Positions 1 to 5,064 of a stretch of 5,064 nt of DNA are shown here, piece by piece. Made by a program: the position numbers and the translations under genes. The DNA lies in contig CALBKR010000391.1 in the NCBI GenBank assembly GCA_937896105.1, positions 1-5,064 of the forward strand. Direction: 5' to 3'. This stretch comes from an uncultured Bacteroidales bacterium (GTDB lineage: Bacteria; Bacteroidota; Bacteroidia; Bacteroidales; Bacteroidaceae). Position 1 is the stretch's first letter, and the number at the start of each line of letters is the position of its first letter. A model generated the notes under the pieces. That model was given only the letters and a program-made list of their open reading frames with translations, had not been told where the DNA came from and made no database searches.

Positions 1-95
1 CGTCAGCATCTTGTCAAGCGTAGTATAGCCGCAGGTTATACCGCTTGGGTTGCGAACAGCGAGTGTTGTCAAAACAAAATTTAATTCTACACGAT
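1..95. other. Left edge and upstream region of the DUF362 gene
   Basis: No gene can be assigned with confidence. On the plus strand, one frame is open from the edge to a TAA at 82-84 (27 codons), another ends at TAG 26-28 and the third at TAG 21-23, so the tail of an upstream plus-strand gene could be present. On the minus strand one frame is open across the whole stretch and contains the peptide GITCGYTTLDKML at about 1-50. No TTTG/TAnnTTTG promoter pair or clear ribosome binding site is visible before the ATG at 96, so the promoter may lie outside the window or the gene may be co-transcribed with one further left. Confidence 0.4.
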
Positions 96-1085
96 ATGAA
101 AATGAGAAGACTATTTTTGGTTGCTGCGATGGCGATGGTTTGCGTTGCCTGCGGCAAGAAGGCGGCCGACAATAAGGCGGCCGAAGCGACACCTGGGAAA
201 CCGGTGGTGTATATGACAACGGATATATCGCCCGAGGGGCTGGTGAAGGTGTACGAGGCGTTGGGTGTAGTGCCTGAAGGACGTGTGGCTGTTAAGATTT
301 CGACTGGTGAACCCGGCGGTAAGAACTTCCTGCAACCGGCACTTATCAAGGATTTGGTTACAAGGGTGAATGGTACTATAGTGGAGTGCAATACTGCTTA
401 TAAGGGACCGCGCTTCTCTACTGAGGAGCACTTGAAGGTATTCGAAGACCACGGCTTCACGGCGATTGCTCCCATAGACCTGCTCGACGGTGAGGCCGAG
501 GTGAAGATTCCAGTTCAGGACACGACCTACATAAAATACAATATTGTAGGCGCAAACTTGCTCAACTATGACTGGATCGTGAATCTGGCTCACTTCAAGG
601 GACACGCGATGGGTGGCTTCGGCGGTGTGCTGAAGAACCAGTCTATCGGTATCGCTTCGTCGAACGGTAAGGCGTATATACACTCGGCAGGTGCCATAGA
701 GGATAAGGAATTGATTTGGAAACATACTGCCGAGCAGGATAAGTTCATAGAGGCTATGGCGTCGGCAGCGCAGTCGGTGCACGAATATTTCGACGGCCGC
801 ATAATCTACATCAATGTGATGAACAACCTATCGGTCGACTGTGACTGCAACGGGCATCCTGCCGACCCGGAAATGAACGATGTGGGTATCCTTGCTTCGC
901 TCGACCCTGTGGCTCTTGACCAGGCTTGTGTAGACCTTGTGTTCAACTACCCGTCGAGCGAGGGCGACGATGCTGCTGCTCTCATAGAGCGAATAAACTC
1001 GCGTCACGGAATACATATCCTTGAGCACGCTGCAAAGATTGGGCTCGGCTCGAGGGAGTATGAACTGCGTAGCATTGACAAGTGA
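96..1085 (+). CDS. DUF362 domain-containing lipoprotein
   Basis: This 329-residue protein belongs to the DUF362 family, whose biochemical activity is not established. The ATG at 96 is preferred over the in-frame ATG at 45 because it places a lipoprotein signal directly at the N-terminus: Lys/Arg-rich start, hydrophobic residues 6-18, then V17-A18-C19-G20 as the likely lipobox, although position -3 is Cys rather than Leu. The residues after C19 (GKKAADNK) do not form an acidic surface-export signal, so a periplasm-facing lipoprotein is inferred. Family hallmarks are the core H166-F-K-G-H170 followed by GGFGGVLKN (173-181), the C249-D-C251 motif with N-G-H-P, and DVGILASLDPVALDQACVDL (262-281). 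Many family members carry a 4Fe-4S ferredoxin module; no CxxCxxC cluster is present here. The stop overlaps the next start by one base (TGATG), so the two genes are probably translationally coupled. Family assignment is strong; function is unknown. Confidence 0.9.
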   Translation: MKMRRLFLVAAMAMVCVACGKKAADNKAAEATPGKPVVYMTTDISPEGLVKVYEALGVVPEGRVAVKISTGEPGGKNFLQPALIKDLVTRVNGTIVECNTAYKGPRFSTEEHLKVFEDHGFTAIAPIDLLDGEAEVKIPVQDTTYIKYNIVGANLLNYDWIVNLAHFKGHAMGGFGGVLKNQSIGIASSNGKAYIHSAGAIEDKELIWKHTAEQDKFIEAMASAAQSVHEYFDGRIIYINVMNNLSVDCDCNGHPADPEMNDVGILASLDPVALDQACVDLVFNYPSSEGDDAAALIERINSRHGIHILEHAAKIGLGSREYELRSIDK

Positions 1086-1693
1086 TGCGCAAGATGCTGC
1101 TGTCGCTGCTGCTTGTCGCGCTGTTGTTGCCTGCAAAGGCACAGGTGCCAAACGAAGAGGCTGTGCGCAGTGCCGTGGAACGGCAACTTGCCTGCTTCCC
1201 CCGGTCGACATTGCAGGATATCTACAAGAGCTTCTTCCAGGACCGTTTCGGCCCCGGACACATAGTTGCCGACACTGAAAAGGCTGTTGCTTATCTCCGT
1301 AGCGAGCTCGATGTCACGGGCGACAGTTGCGTGTTGCTCTATGAACCGACCGGTTGCTGTGGAAACTATTACCGCGTGTCGCTTGCTGTCATTGCAAGCG
1401 GCAAAGTGCCGTTCAACACCTTCCTGTCGGCATTTCTGCGTAGCGTGCGTCCAGTGCAACCGTGCGAGGTTGATGCGTGGGCTCTGGAGTGGGAGCAAAT
1501 TGAAAGCGTGATTGATGCAATGGAACTTGATTTGCCGAATTATGATGCCGATGCAACGGCAATAAAAGAGATGCTCTCAACCGGGCACTATGCCGTGCAT
1601 CACAGCCGTCTCTACAACCAGCACTATGCGCCGCACTACCGCATAATAGCAAAAGAACTTTTTGAAAAGGAAATCCTGCCGTTGTTGGAGTGA
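1085..1693 (+). CDS. Secreted conserved protein of unknown function
   Basis: The protein has 202 residues from the ATG at 1085, which shares its A with the upstream TGA. A GTG one codon earlier (1082) is an alternative start. Residues 1-19 form a type I signal peptide (MRK, then a Leu-rich core, then A-K-A before Q20), so the mature protein should be periplasmic or released. I recognise no named domain. The most distinctive stretch is FPRSTLQDIYKSFFQDRFG (38-56) followed by PGH (57-59). Others are EPTGCCGNYYRVSL (87-100) with adjacent Cys91-Cys92, and the His/Tyr-rich HSRLYNQHYAPHYRI (173-187). From memory, similar unnamed proteins occur in other Bacteroidales, but I could not verify this. 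The His, Tyr and Asp residues could form a metal or catalytic site, which is inference only. Coupling to the DUF362 lipoprotein suggests a shared envelope role. No clear terminator hairpin follows the stop. Confidence 0.85.
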   Translation: MRKMLLSLLLVALLLPAKAQVPNEEAVRSAVERQLACFPRSTLQDIYKSFFQDRFGPGHIVADTEKAVAYLRSELDVTGDSCVLLYEPTGCCGNYYRVSLAVIASGKVPFNTFLSAFLRSVRPVQPCEVDAWALEWEQIESVIDAMELDLPNYDADATAIKEMLSTGHYAVHHSRLYNQHYAPHYRIIAKELFEKEILPLLE

Positions 1694-1740
1694 GGTTGAG
1701 AGCGGGTGAAGAATAGTTATATAAATTTTTACATTGATTT

Positions 1741-1770
1741 TTTGCATTCTCGGCAAAATGTATAACTTTG
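1741..1770 (+). promoter_or_regulatory. Bacteroidota-type promoter for the SecDF-P1-like gene
   Basis: A -33 element TTTG (1741-1744) is followed after 18 bp by the -7 element TAACTTTG (1763-1770), matching the Bacteroidota consensus TTTG/TAnnTTTG. Transcription should begin around 1775-1780, which gives a leader of about 50 nt before the ATG at 1828. The leader is AT-rich with no evident Shine-Dalgarno, as is usual in this phylum. A promoter here indicates that the gene is transcribed separately from the preceding pair. Confidence 0.75.
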
Positions 1771-1827
1771 CACTATCAAGTTTTTTGACAACTGTTTGAA
1801 ACTGAATATAATAAAAGATAAAATAAT

Positions 1828-2535
1828 ATGAATATGAAAAAGTTGTTTTTGTTAGGGACATTGGCTATGTTTTGCATGACAGGTAGTGCACAAGAAAATA
1901 ATAAGTCAAATGATTCTTTTAGGGTAGAAGAGACACTTCCGGAAATATCTGCTAAATCCATCCTTCAGTTCTGGCCAACATGTACAGTCGAAGAAATTGA
2001 GAAATTCGTGTTCCCGGAGTTGTATGAGATTGTTATGAACGAGACCGGCTATGAGGAATTGGCAAAATGTTTTACACCTCATAATAACGGTATTGTGGCA
2101 GTAATAAAACGCGAAGATAGGTCTACATTAAATAGTGTTGTTGCCAAAGCCAATGGATTCCTTCCCGAGAATGTGATTCTATTTTGGGGTGCTAGACCCG
2201 AGGAGAACGATGTATTTATGCTTTATGCTATAAAAGATGATGACTCGGACGGCATTGCACCTTTGCAAGGAGATATCATAGAAAAAGTTGAGGCTGGATT
2301 TAGCGCCTACTCCAATGCTCCTATAATAAATATAAAAATGAATAGCGAAGCTGCTGCCAGATGGGGCGATTTGACAGAGGTGTGTGCAAAGGAACGCCGT
2401 CCAATAGCTATTGTGGTTGATGGTCTTGTATATAGCGCGCCTATGCCTGCTGAACGTATCAATAGCGCGAATTCTGAAATAAGCGGTAATTTTACAATAG
2501 AGGATGTACAGGAACTTGTAGAAAAACTCAAATAA
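1828..2535 (+). CDS. Secreted stand-alone SecDF P1-like (P1 head) protein
   Basis: The protein has 235 residues. Residues 1-21 are a type I signal peptide (MNMKK, hydrophobic core, G-S-A before Q22); the ATG at 1834 is an alternative start. There is no other membrane segment. From about residue 82 it follows the periplasmic P1 domain of Bacteroidota SecDF as I remember it: NGIVAVIKREDRSTLNSVV (88-106), FLPENVILFWGARP (111-124), LYAIK (132-136), APLQGDI (144-150), then the P1-head signature INIKMNSEAAARW (167-179), IAIVVDGLVYSAP (193-205) and SEISGNFTIEDVQELVEKL (216-234). In SecDF the corresponding segment continues into a transmembrane helix after a Leu-Lys-Ser-Gly; here the protein stops at Leu-Lys. 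The Gly-Gly usual before SEISGNF is Ser-Ala (213-214). Residues 28-80 are less clearly assigned. SecDF aids preprotein translocation using the proton gradient, but this protein cannot do that alone. A periplasmic binding or regulatory role is inference. The gene is more AT-rich than its neighbours. Confidence 0.8.
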   Translation: MNMKKLFLLGTLAMFCMTGSAQENNKSNDSFRVEETLPEISAKSILQFWPTCTVEEIEKFVFPELYEIVMNETGYEELAKCFTPHNNGIVAVIKREDRSTLNSVVAKANGFLPENVILFWGARPEENDVFMLYAIKDDDSDGIAPLQGDIIEKVEAGFSAYSNAPIINIKMNSEAAARWGDLTEVCAKERRPIAIVVDGLVYSAPMPAERINSANSEISGNFTIEDVQELVEKLK

Positions 2536-2579
2536 CCACGCAGTCCGCTGCATAATTGCAAATAGATATTGAATTAGAG

Positions 2580-2607
2580 TCCAATGATTGATGCGTCAAT
2601 CATTGGA
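2580..2607 (+). terminator. Perfect 12-bp inverted repeat after the P1-like gene
   Basis: TCCAATGATTGA (2580-2591) and TCAATCATTGGA (2596-2607) are perfectly complementary around the 4-nt loop TGCG. The repeat lies 44 nt past the TAA of the SecDF-P1-like gene, where a transcription terminator is expected. It is followed by TCTGTTATTATAA rather than a clean T run, so intrinsic termination is likely but not certain. It could instead be an operator or a remnant repeat. Confidence 0.5.
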
Positions 2608-2861
2608 TCTGTTATTATAAACATGCTATAGTTAAGGAAAAAATCATTGAAAGAGCAAAAGAACGGGACTCCAAGGTTTTTGTAATAGAACAATAGGGGA
2701 GTGGCGGAACTTTCTTGTTGTAGTTCGATATTGACAGCGGTGTGTCATAATTAACAAACTGCTTTCTTGTTATCAATATTAAGGCTTAGTTGAGTACCAA
2801 TGTACACTCCTTTCGCCTTAAATCTCAACGCCTTGTGTTTTGCCAATTCTTACAAACCTAT

Positions 2862-2898
2862 AGGAACTGGGTCAAAATGTATTTTTGGCACAGTTCCT
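2862..2898. repeat. 37-nt near-palindrome
   Basis: AGGAACTG (2862-2869) pairs with CAGTTCCT (2891-2898), and in the same register CAAAA (2873-2877) pairs with TTTTG (2883-2887) around the loop TGTAT. Between them a G-A mismatch (2870/2890), a G-C pair and a T-G wobble complete a nearly continuous hairpin. Read inward from each end, the arms are GGAACTGGGTCAAAA and GGAACTGTGCCAAAA, identical at 13 of 15 positions, which resembles a pair of transposon terminal repeats. No flanking target duplication is seen. The hairpin also contains TATTTTTG (2880-2887), a -7-like octamer with no matching -33 element. It could be a terminator, an operator or a mobile-element scar. Confidence 0.6.
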
Positions 2899-2900
2899 TC

Positions 2901-2930
2901 TTTGATGTATCATTTCATTTTGTATTTTTG
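2901..2930 (+). promoter_or_regulatory. Bacteroidota-type promoter for the acetyltransferase gene
   Basis: TTTG (2901-2904) is followed after 18 bp by TATTTTTG (2923-2930), a full match to TTTG/TAnnTTTG with the same spacing as the promoter at 1741-1770. Transcription should start around 2936-2940, giving a leader of about 35 nt. The -33 element begins two bases past the end of the 2862-2898 near-palindrome, so a protein bound there could affect this promoter. Confidence 0.75.
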
Positions 2931-2973
2931 TGTTCCATCAACGATAGTATATAATTAACCTCATATTCGCCCA

Positions 2974-3525
2974 ATGAAGATAGAGAATATAAAGATTCGC
3001 GAGGCTGTAGCCGGTGATGCTCCATTGGTGGCTTTGGTGGTGCTTATGGCGCTGCACTACGATGAGTCGCACCCTATGTATGCCGTTTTCAAGGAACTTG
3101 CTGCACGCCGCGATACGCAGTACAGCTATTGCAATGCGCTTGTTGCCGAGGTGAACGGCACGGTGGCAGGTGCCATAGTGGGGTATGACGGGGCGCGGCT
3201 GAAGGAGCTGCGCGAGCCTTTGCTGTCGCTTGTGATGGAGCGCGAGGGGCGTGTGCTTGAGATTGAAGACGAGACATCGGCTGGCGAGTTCTATATCGAT
3301 TCGTTGGCTGTGTTGCCGCAGTTCCGCGGTTGCGGTGTGGGGCGTGTATTGCTCTCCACTGCGCGCGACAGGGCTTTTGCTGCCGGCTTTGAGAGTGTGG
3401 GGTTGCTGGTCGATTTCGAGAACCCCCGCGCCGAGGCTCTCTACCGTTCGCTGGGCTTCGAGAGGGTCAATGCCACGACTTTCTTGGGACACGATATGTG
3501 GCATCTGCAAGCCTGTTGCAAATGA
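2974..3525 (+). CDS. GNAT family N-acetyltransferase
   Basis: This 183-residue protein has the length and order of motifs of a single-domain GNAT acetyltransferase, which transfers an acetyl group from acetyl-CoA to an amine. The N-terminal strand IKIREAVAGDAPLVALVV (6-23) is typical of the family. Motif A starts with the strand FYIDSLAVLP (106-115) and continues with Q116-F-R118-G119-C-G121-V-G123, the acetyl-CoA pyrophosphate-binding Q/R-x-x-G-x-G loop. Motif B follows as VGLLVDFENPRAEALYRSLGF (142-162), with Asn150 and Tyr157 in the usual positions; Tyr157 is the likely general acid. No signal peptide is present, so the protein is cytoplasmic. The substrate cannot be told from the sequence. 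The ATG at 2974 sits about 35 nt after its own promoter, without a strong Shine-Dalgarno. The next gene is convergent, so this one is probably monocistronic. Confidence 0.9.
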   Translation: MKIENIKIREAVAGDAPLVALVVLMALHYDESHPMYAVFKELAARRDTQYSYCNALVAEVNGTVAGAIVGYDGARLKELREPLLSLVMEREGRVLEIEDETSAGEFYIDSLAVLPQFRGCGVGRVLLSTARDRAFAAGFESVGLLVDFENPRAEALYRSLGFERVNATTFLGHDMWHLQACCK

Positions 3526-3619
3526 TTCCTTAAAGTTGTCTTAACTATCACTGACCATTTTCCGCAAGGTTGAACAGCCATTGAATTTCGTAGATGAGGG
3601 CTTGTTTGCTATGCCGGCA

Positions 3620-3649
3620 GTGGAGTGATATACATTCTGGCACTCCCAC
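3620..3649. terminator. Possible hairpin between convergent genes
   Basis: GTGGAGTG (3620-3627) can pair with CACTCCCAC (3641-3649) with one bulged C, forming an 8-bp stem with a 13-nt loop in the 132-nt gap between the plus-strand acetyltransferase and the minus-strand barrel gene. No T tract follows on either side, so it is only a weak candidate for a bidirectional terminator. Confidence 0.25.
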
Positions 3650-3657
3650 CCCGAAGG

Positions 3658-4635
3658 TTACAGTCCGAAGCTGCAGCTGATGTAGGCGTAGTAGCGGTTC
3701 CCGAGGTTTTCGGCACTCGGGATTGACATCCTGAAGCTGGGTGCTATCTTCACATATTTACCGAGCTTGAACTGTGCGCCTGCAATTACTGTTATCTCGT
3801 CGTCCTCTTCGTTCCAGTCGTCGCTCGACATAAGGCCGTCGGTGCGGGCAAAGATGTCGAGCCAACGGTTGATGGTGCCCGATGCATAGAGTGAGAAACC
3901 ATAGAGATTATGCCCCTCGACGCGGCGGTAGTTGCGGATGATATTGTATTCGACACCGGCCGAGAGGAAACGGCATCGGTAACCGGCAAACATTGCGTAA
4001 TTGACCATATTCTTGCTGCCGTCAGCCCCTTCATTGAAACCGGCGTAGAGACGCAATGCCATCCCTTTGAATGGGATGAAGGTGACGCCTGCACCGTAGA
4101 GCAGGCCGTCGTCGACCTGTATAAGCTTGTAGCCTTCGCCATTGGCAATTATCACATCGGCCTCAACCCACTTGGCGATGCGGCACGATGCCGAAATACC
4201 GAGGTCGGCGCTGCTGCCGAACCCGTATTGGTCCTGGAAACTCTTGTAGACATAGCGGTAGCCCCAGAACTTTTCCTGTATGTTGAACTGTGTGGTGCCG
4301 ATGAGTCCGCCGTTGAGGCTGAAACGGCCGATATCCCACCTGACAAGGGCGTTCTTTATGTAGGCGATGTGCTGGTAGTCGCCTACATCACTCGACTGCC
4401 CGATGTCCATAACGGCCTTTACGCTGACACCTTTGTTGAAACGGTATTCATACCCGAGGTAGCTGCGCTCGAGCTCGAAGCCACGGTCGTCGTTCACCGT
4501 GCCGAACCCGCTGTGGAAATTTGTGTATATCTGCACGATGGCGTTTCCTCGCGGTGCGCTGTTCGCAACCTGGGCATTACTGCCGATACTTGTAAAAAGC
4601 AGCAACGCTGCTGTAATGAATCCTGTTGCTTTCAT
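3658..4635 (-). CDS. Outer-membrane beta-barrel (porin-like) protein
   Basis: The protein has 325 residues from the ATG at 4635. An in-frame ATG at 4695 would put 20 extra residues before the signal peptide, so the inner start is preferred. Residues 1-21 are a type I signal peptide (MKATG, hydrophobic core, S-N-A before Q22). The mature part is a run of alternating polar and hydrophobic strands rich in Tyr, Phe and Gly, ending in a strand with terminal Phe-Gly-Leu, as expected for an outer-membrane barrel. The motif FELERSYLGYEYRF (53-66) near the N-terminus resembles phosphate-selective porin (OprO/OprP-type) proteins and related Bacteroidales barrels. Other marked segments are FWGYRYVYKSFQDQYGFGS (123-141), NGEGYK (165-170) and the acidic loop SSDDWNEEDDE (270-280), probably extracellular. 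The solute is unknown. No SusD or TonB-box partner is nearby, so this is not a polysaccharide uptake locus. A perfect TTTG/TAnnTTTG promoter was not found upstream. Confidence 0.85.
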   Translation of the reverse strand: MKATGFITAALLLFTSIGSNAQVANSAPRGNAIVQIYTNFHSGFGTVNDDRGFELERSYLGYEYRFNKGVSVKAVMDIGQSSDVGDYQHIAYIKNALVRWDIGRFSLNGGLIGTTQFNIQEKFWGYRYVYKSFQDQYGFGSSADLGISASCRIAKWVEADVIIANGEGYKLIQVDDGLLYGAGVTFIPFKGMALRLYAGFNEGADGSKNMVNYAMFAGYRCRFLSAGVEYNIIRNYRRVEGHNLYGFSLYASGTINRWLDIFARTDGLMSSDDWNEEDDEITVIAGAQFKLGKYVKIAPSFRMSIPSAENLGNRYYAYISCSFGL

Positions 4636-4858
4636 GAATGTTCTTTTAATTGTTATTCCTTCAGCAAATAACGCGAATTTTAATTTAGTGTTCATTGCAG
4701 AAATGTTAAATTTATGTTACAAATGCAAACAACGTAGGTGGAAAGAATTTCTGTTTAAATTGTTGTAATGGTAAAAAATTGAACAGAAAAAGAAGTTTTA
4801 ATTCCTTTACTGTTAAAATTTTACTATATCCAATTTCTTCTTGCTGTTTGTATTAACA
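4636..4858. other. AT-rich leader of the barrel gene
   Basis: This 223-nt stretch lies upstream of the minus-strand barrel gene and should contain its promoter. The nearest match, read on the minus strand, is TACGTTGTTTG (about 4726-4736), with only TTTA at a plausible -33 distance, so no promoter is assigned. AAAAGAA shortly before the ATG may assist ribosome binding. Nothing else coding is supported here. Confidence 0.4.
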
Positions 4859-4890
4859 ATAAAAAGGTTGTACGCGTACAACCTTTTTAT
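4859..4890 (-). terminator. Perfect 32-nt palindrome, probable rho-independent terminator
   Basis: The two 16-nt halves are exact reverse complements: ATAAAAAGGTTGTACG (4859-4874) and CGTACAACCTTTTTAT (4875-4890). As RNA this gives a GGTTGTA stem with a CGCG loop, preceded by A5 and followed by T5, so it works in both orientations. It begins about 35 nt beyond the TAG of the minus-strand gene at the right edge, and so most likely terminates that gene and insulates the barrel gene from it. Confidence 0.85.
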
Positions 4891-4925
4891 AAACATTTCT
4901 TGTATGTTCACACTCTTGAGTTTGT

Positions 4926-5064
4926 CTAAAACTTCAAAGAGCCACATATATCCGACAGGTAGCTGTCTATTTTGTCAGAGCCCTTGTCTGTAACAAACAG
5001 ATGCATTTTAATGGGTTTGTGGCTCTCCTTGTAAATATCAAGTGTATAGTAATGGGGGTACTCC
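4926..5064 (-). CDS. 3' end of an unidentified gene (partial)
   Basis: On the minus strand an open frame enters from the right edge and ends at a TAG (4926-4928), giving the last 45 residues of a protein whose start lies outside the window. The tail reads through YYTLDIYKESHKPIKMHLF (about residues 5-23 of the visible part) and ends SDICGSLKF. It is mixed in charge and shows no membrane segment. I do not recognise the family. The probable terminator at 4859-4890 lies just downstream in the same direction, which supports this being the true 3' end of a gene. A competing plus-strand reading frame here is only 29 codons long. Confidence 0.6.
   Translation of the reverse strand, partial: EYPHYYTLDIYKESHKPIKMHLFVTDKGSDKIDSYLSDICGSLKF

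Larger units (their letters stand above)
2536..2973. other. 438-nt AT-rich intergenic region
   Basis: No complete gene is visible on either strand. In order the stretch holds a 12-bp inverted repeat (2580-2607), a plus-strand frame open from 2592 to the TAG at 2694-2696 but with no ATG start, a pair of complementary segments TTAAGGC (2779-2785) and GCCTTAA (2815-2821), a 37-nt near-palindrome (2862-2898) and the promoter of the acetyltransferase gene (2901-2930). The open frame encodes a charged peptide including KEKIIERAKERDSK; it may be a degraded gene remnant or chance. The region is unusually long and structured for a gap between two genes that face the same way. Confidence 0.55.

Noticed and set aside
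111..782. Minus-strand open frame (223 codons) opposite the DUF362 gene
   Set aside because: It is antisense to a well-supported DUF362 protein, is rich in Arg, His and Cys and has no domain pattern.
2880..2887. Second TATTTTTG octamer as an additional promoter
   Set aside because: No TTTG or TTG lies at the required upstream distance, and the octamer is part of a hairpin arm.
2938..3510. Minus-strand open frame (190 codons) opposite the acetyltransferase
   Set aside because: The plus strand carries clear GNAT motifs with its own promoter; the antisense product is His/Gln/Arg-rich without any motif.
48..4570. 14-nt match GGTTGCGAACAGCG at 48-61 and, inverted, at 4557-4570
   Set aside because: The second copy lies within barrel-gene codons for Val-Ala-Asn-Ser; a single 14-mer match without flanking similarity is most simply chance.
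3910..4671. Long plus-strand open frame (253 codons) opposite the barrel gene
   Set aside because: It is fully antisense to a gene with a signal peptide and barrel features. Its product is a Val/Ala/Glu-rich sequence with a Cys-rich tail and no recognisable domain, typical of a shadow frame.
4712..4760. Possible promoter for the barrel gene on the minus strand (TTTA, 19 bp, TACGTTG)
   Set aside because: Both elements depart from the TTTG/TAnnTTTG consensus, so it is too weak to list.
4902..4991. Short plus-strand frame of 29 codons at the right edge
   Set aside because: It is short, has no ribosome-binding or promoter signal, and overlaps a longer minus-strand frame followed by a good terminator.

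Overview
The window looks like chromosomal DNA of a Bacteroidota bacterium, most likely order Bacteroidales. Two intergenic regions carry the phylum-type promoter (TTTG, 18 bp, TAnnTTTG), Shine-Dalgarno sequences are weak or absent, and the gene content (DUF362 lipoprotein, outer-membrane beta-barrel, SecDF-P1-like secreted protein) fits. No RNA gene, CRISPR array or intact mobile element was found.

Layout from left to right. A two-gene, plus-strand, translationally coupled unit encodes a DUF362-family lipoprotein (96-1085) and a secreted conserved protein of unknown function (1085-1693), joined by TGATG. Next, from its own promoter, comes a secreted protein (1828-2535) whose mature part resembles the periplasmic P1 domain of Bacteroidota SecDF but has no transporter membrane helices. 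A 438-nt AT-rich gap (2536-2973) holds a 12-bp inverted repeat, a 37-nt near-palindrome and a second promoter. That promoter drives a GNAT acetyltransferase (2974-3525). A short convergent gap separates it from a minus-strand outer-membrane beta-barrel protein (3658-4635). Beyond that gene's AT-rich leader lies a perfect 32-nt palindrome, probably a terminator, which follows the 3' end of a minus-strand gene that runs off the right edge (4926-5064).

Four of the five complete genes encode exported proteins with clear signal peptides, so this is mainly a cell-envelope neighbourhood. Only the first two genes show evidence of acting together. The SecDF-P1-like gene, the acetyltransferase and the barrel protein appear to be separate transcription units. 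The segment from about 1700 to 2970, including the P1-like gene, is visibly more AT-rich than the genes on either side, which may point to a different origin.

Nothing here is convincingly a new multi-gene system. The best leads are the stand-alone SecDF-P1-like protein, the unnamed partner of the DUF362 lipoprotein, and the 37-nt near-palindrome in the gap, whose arms look like terminal inverted repeats.
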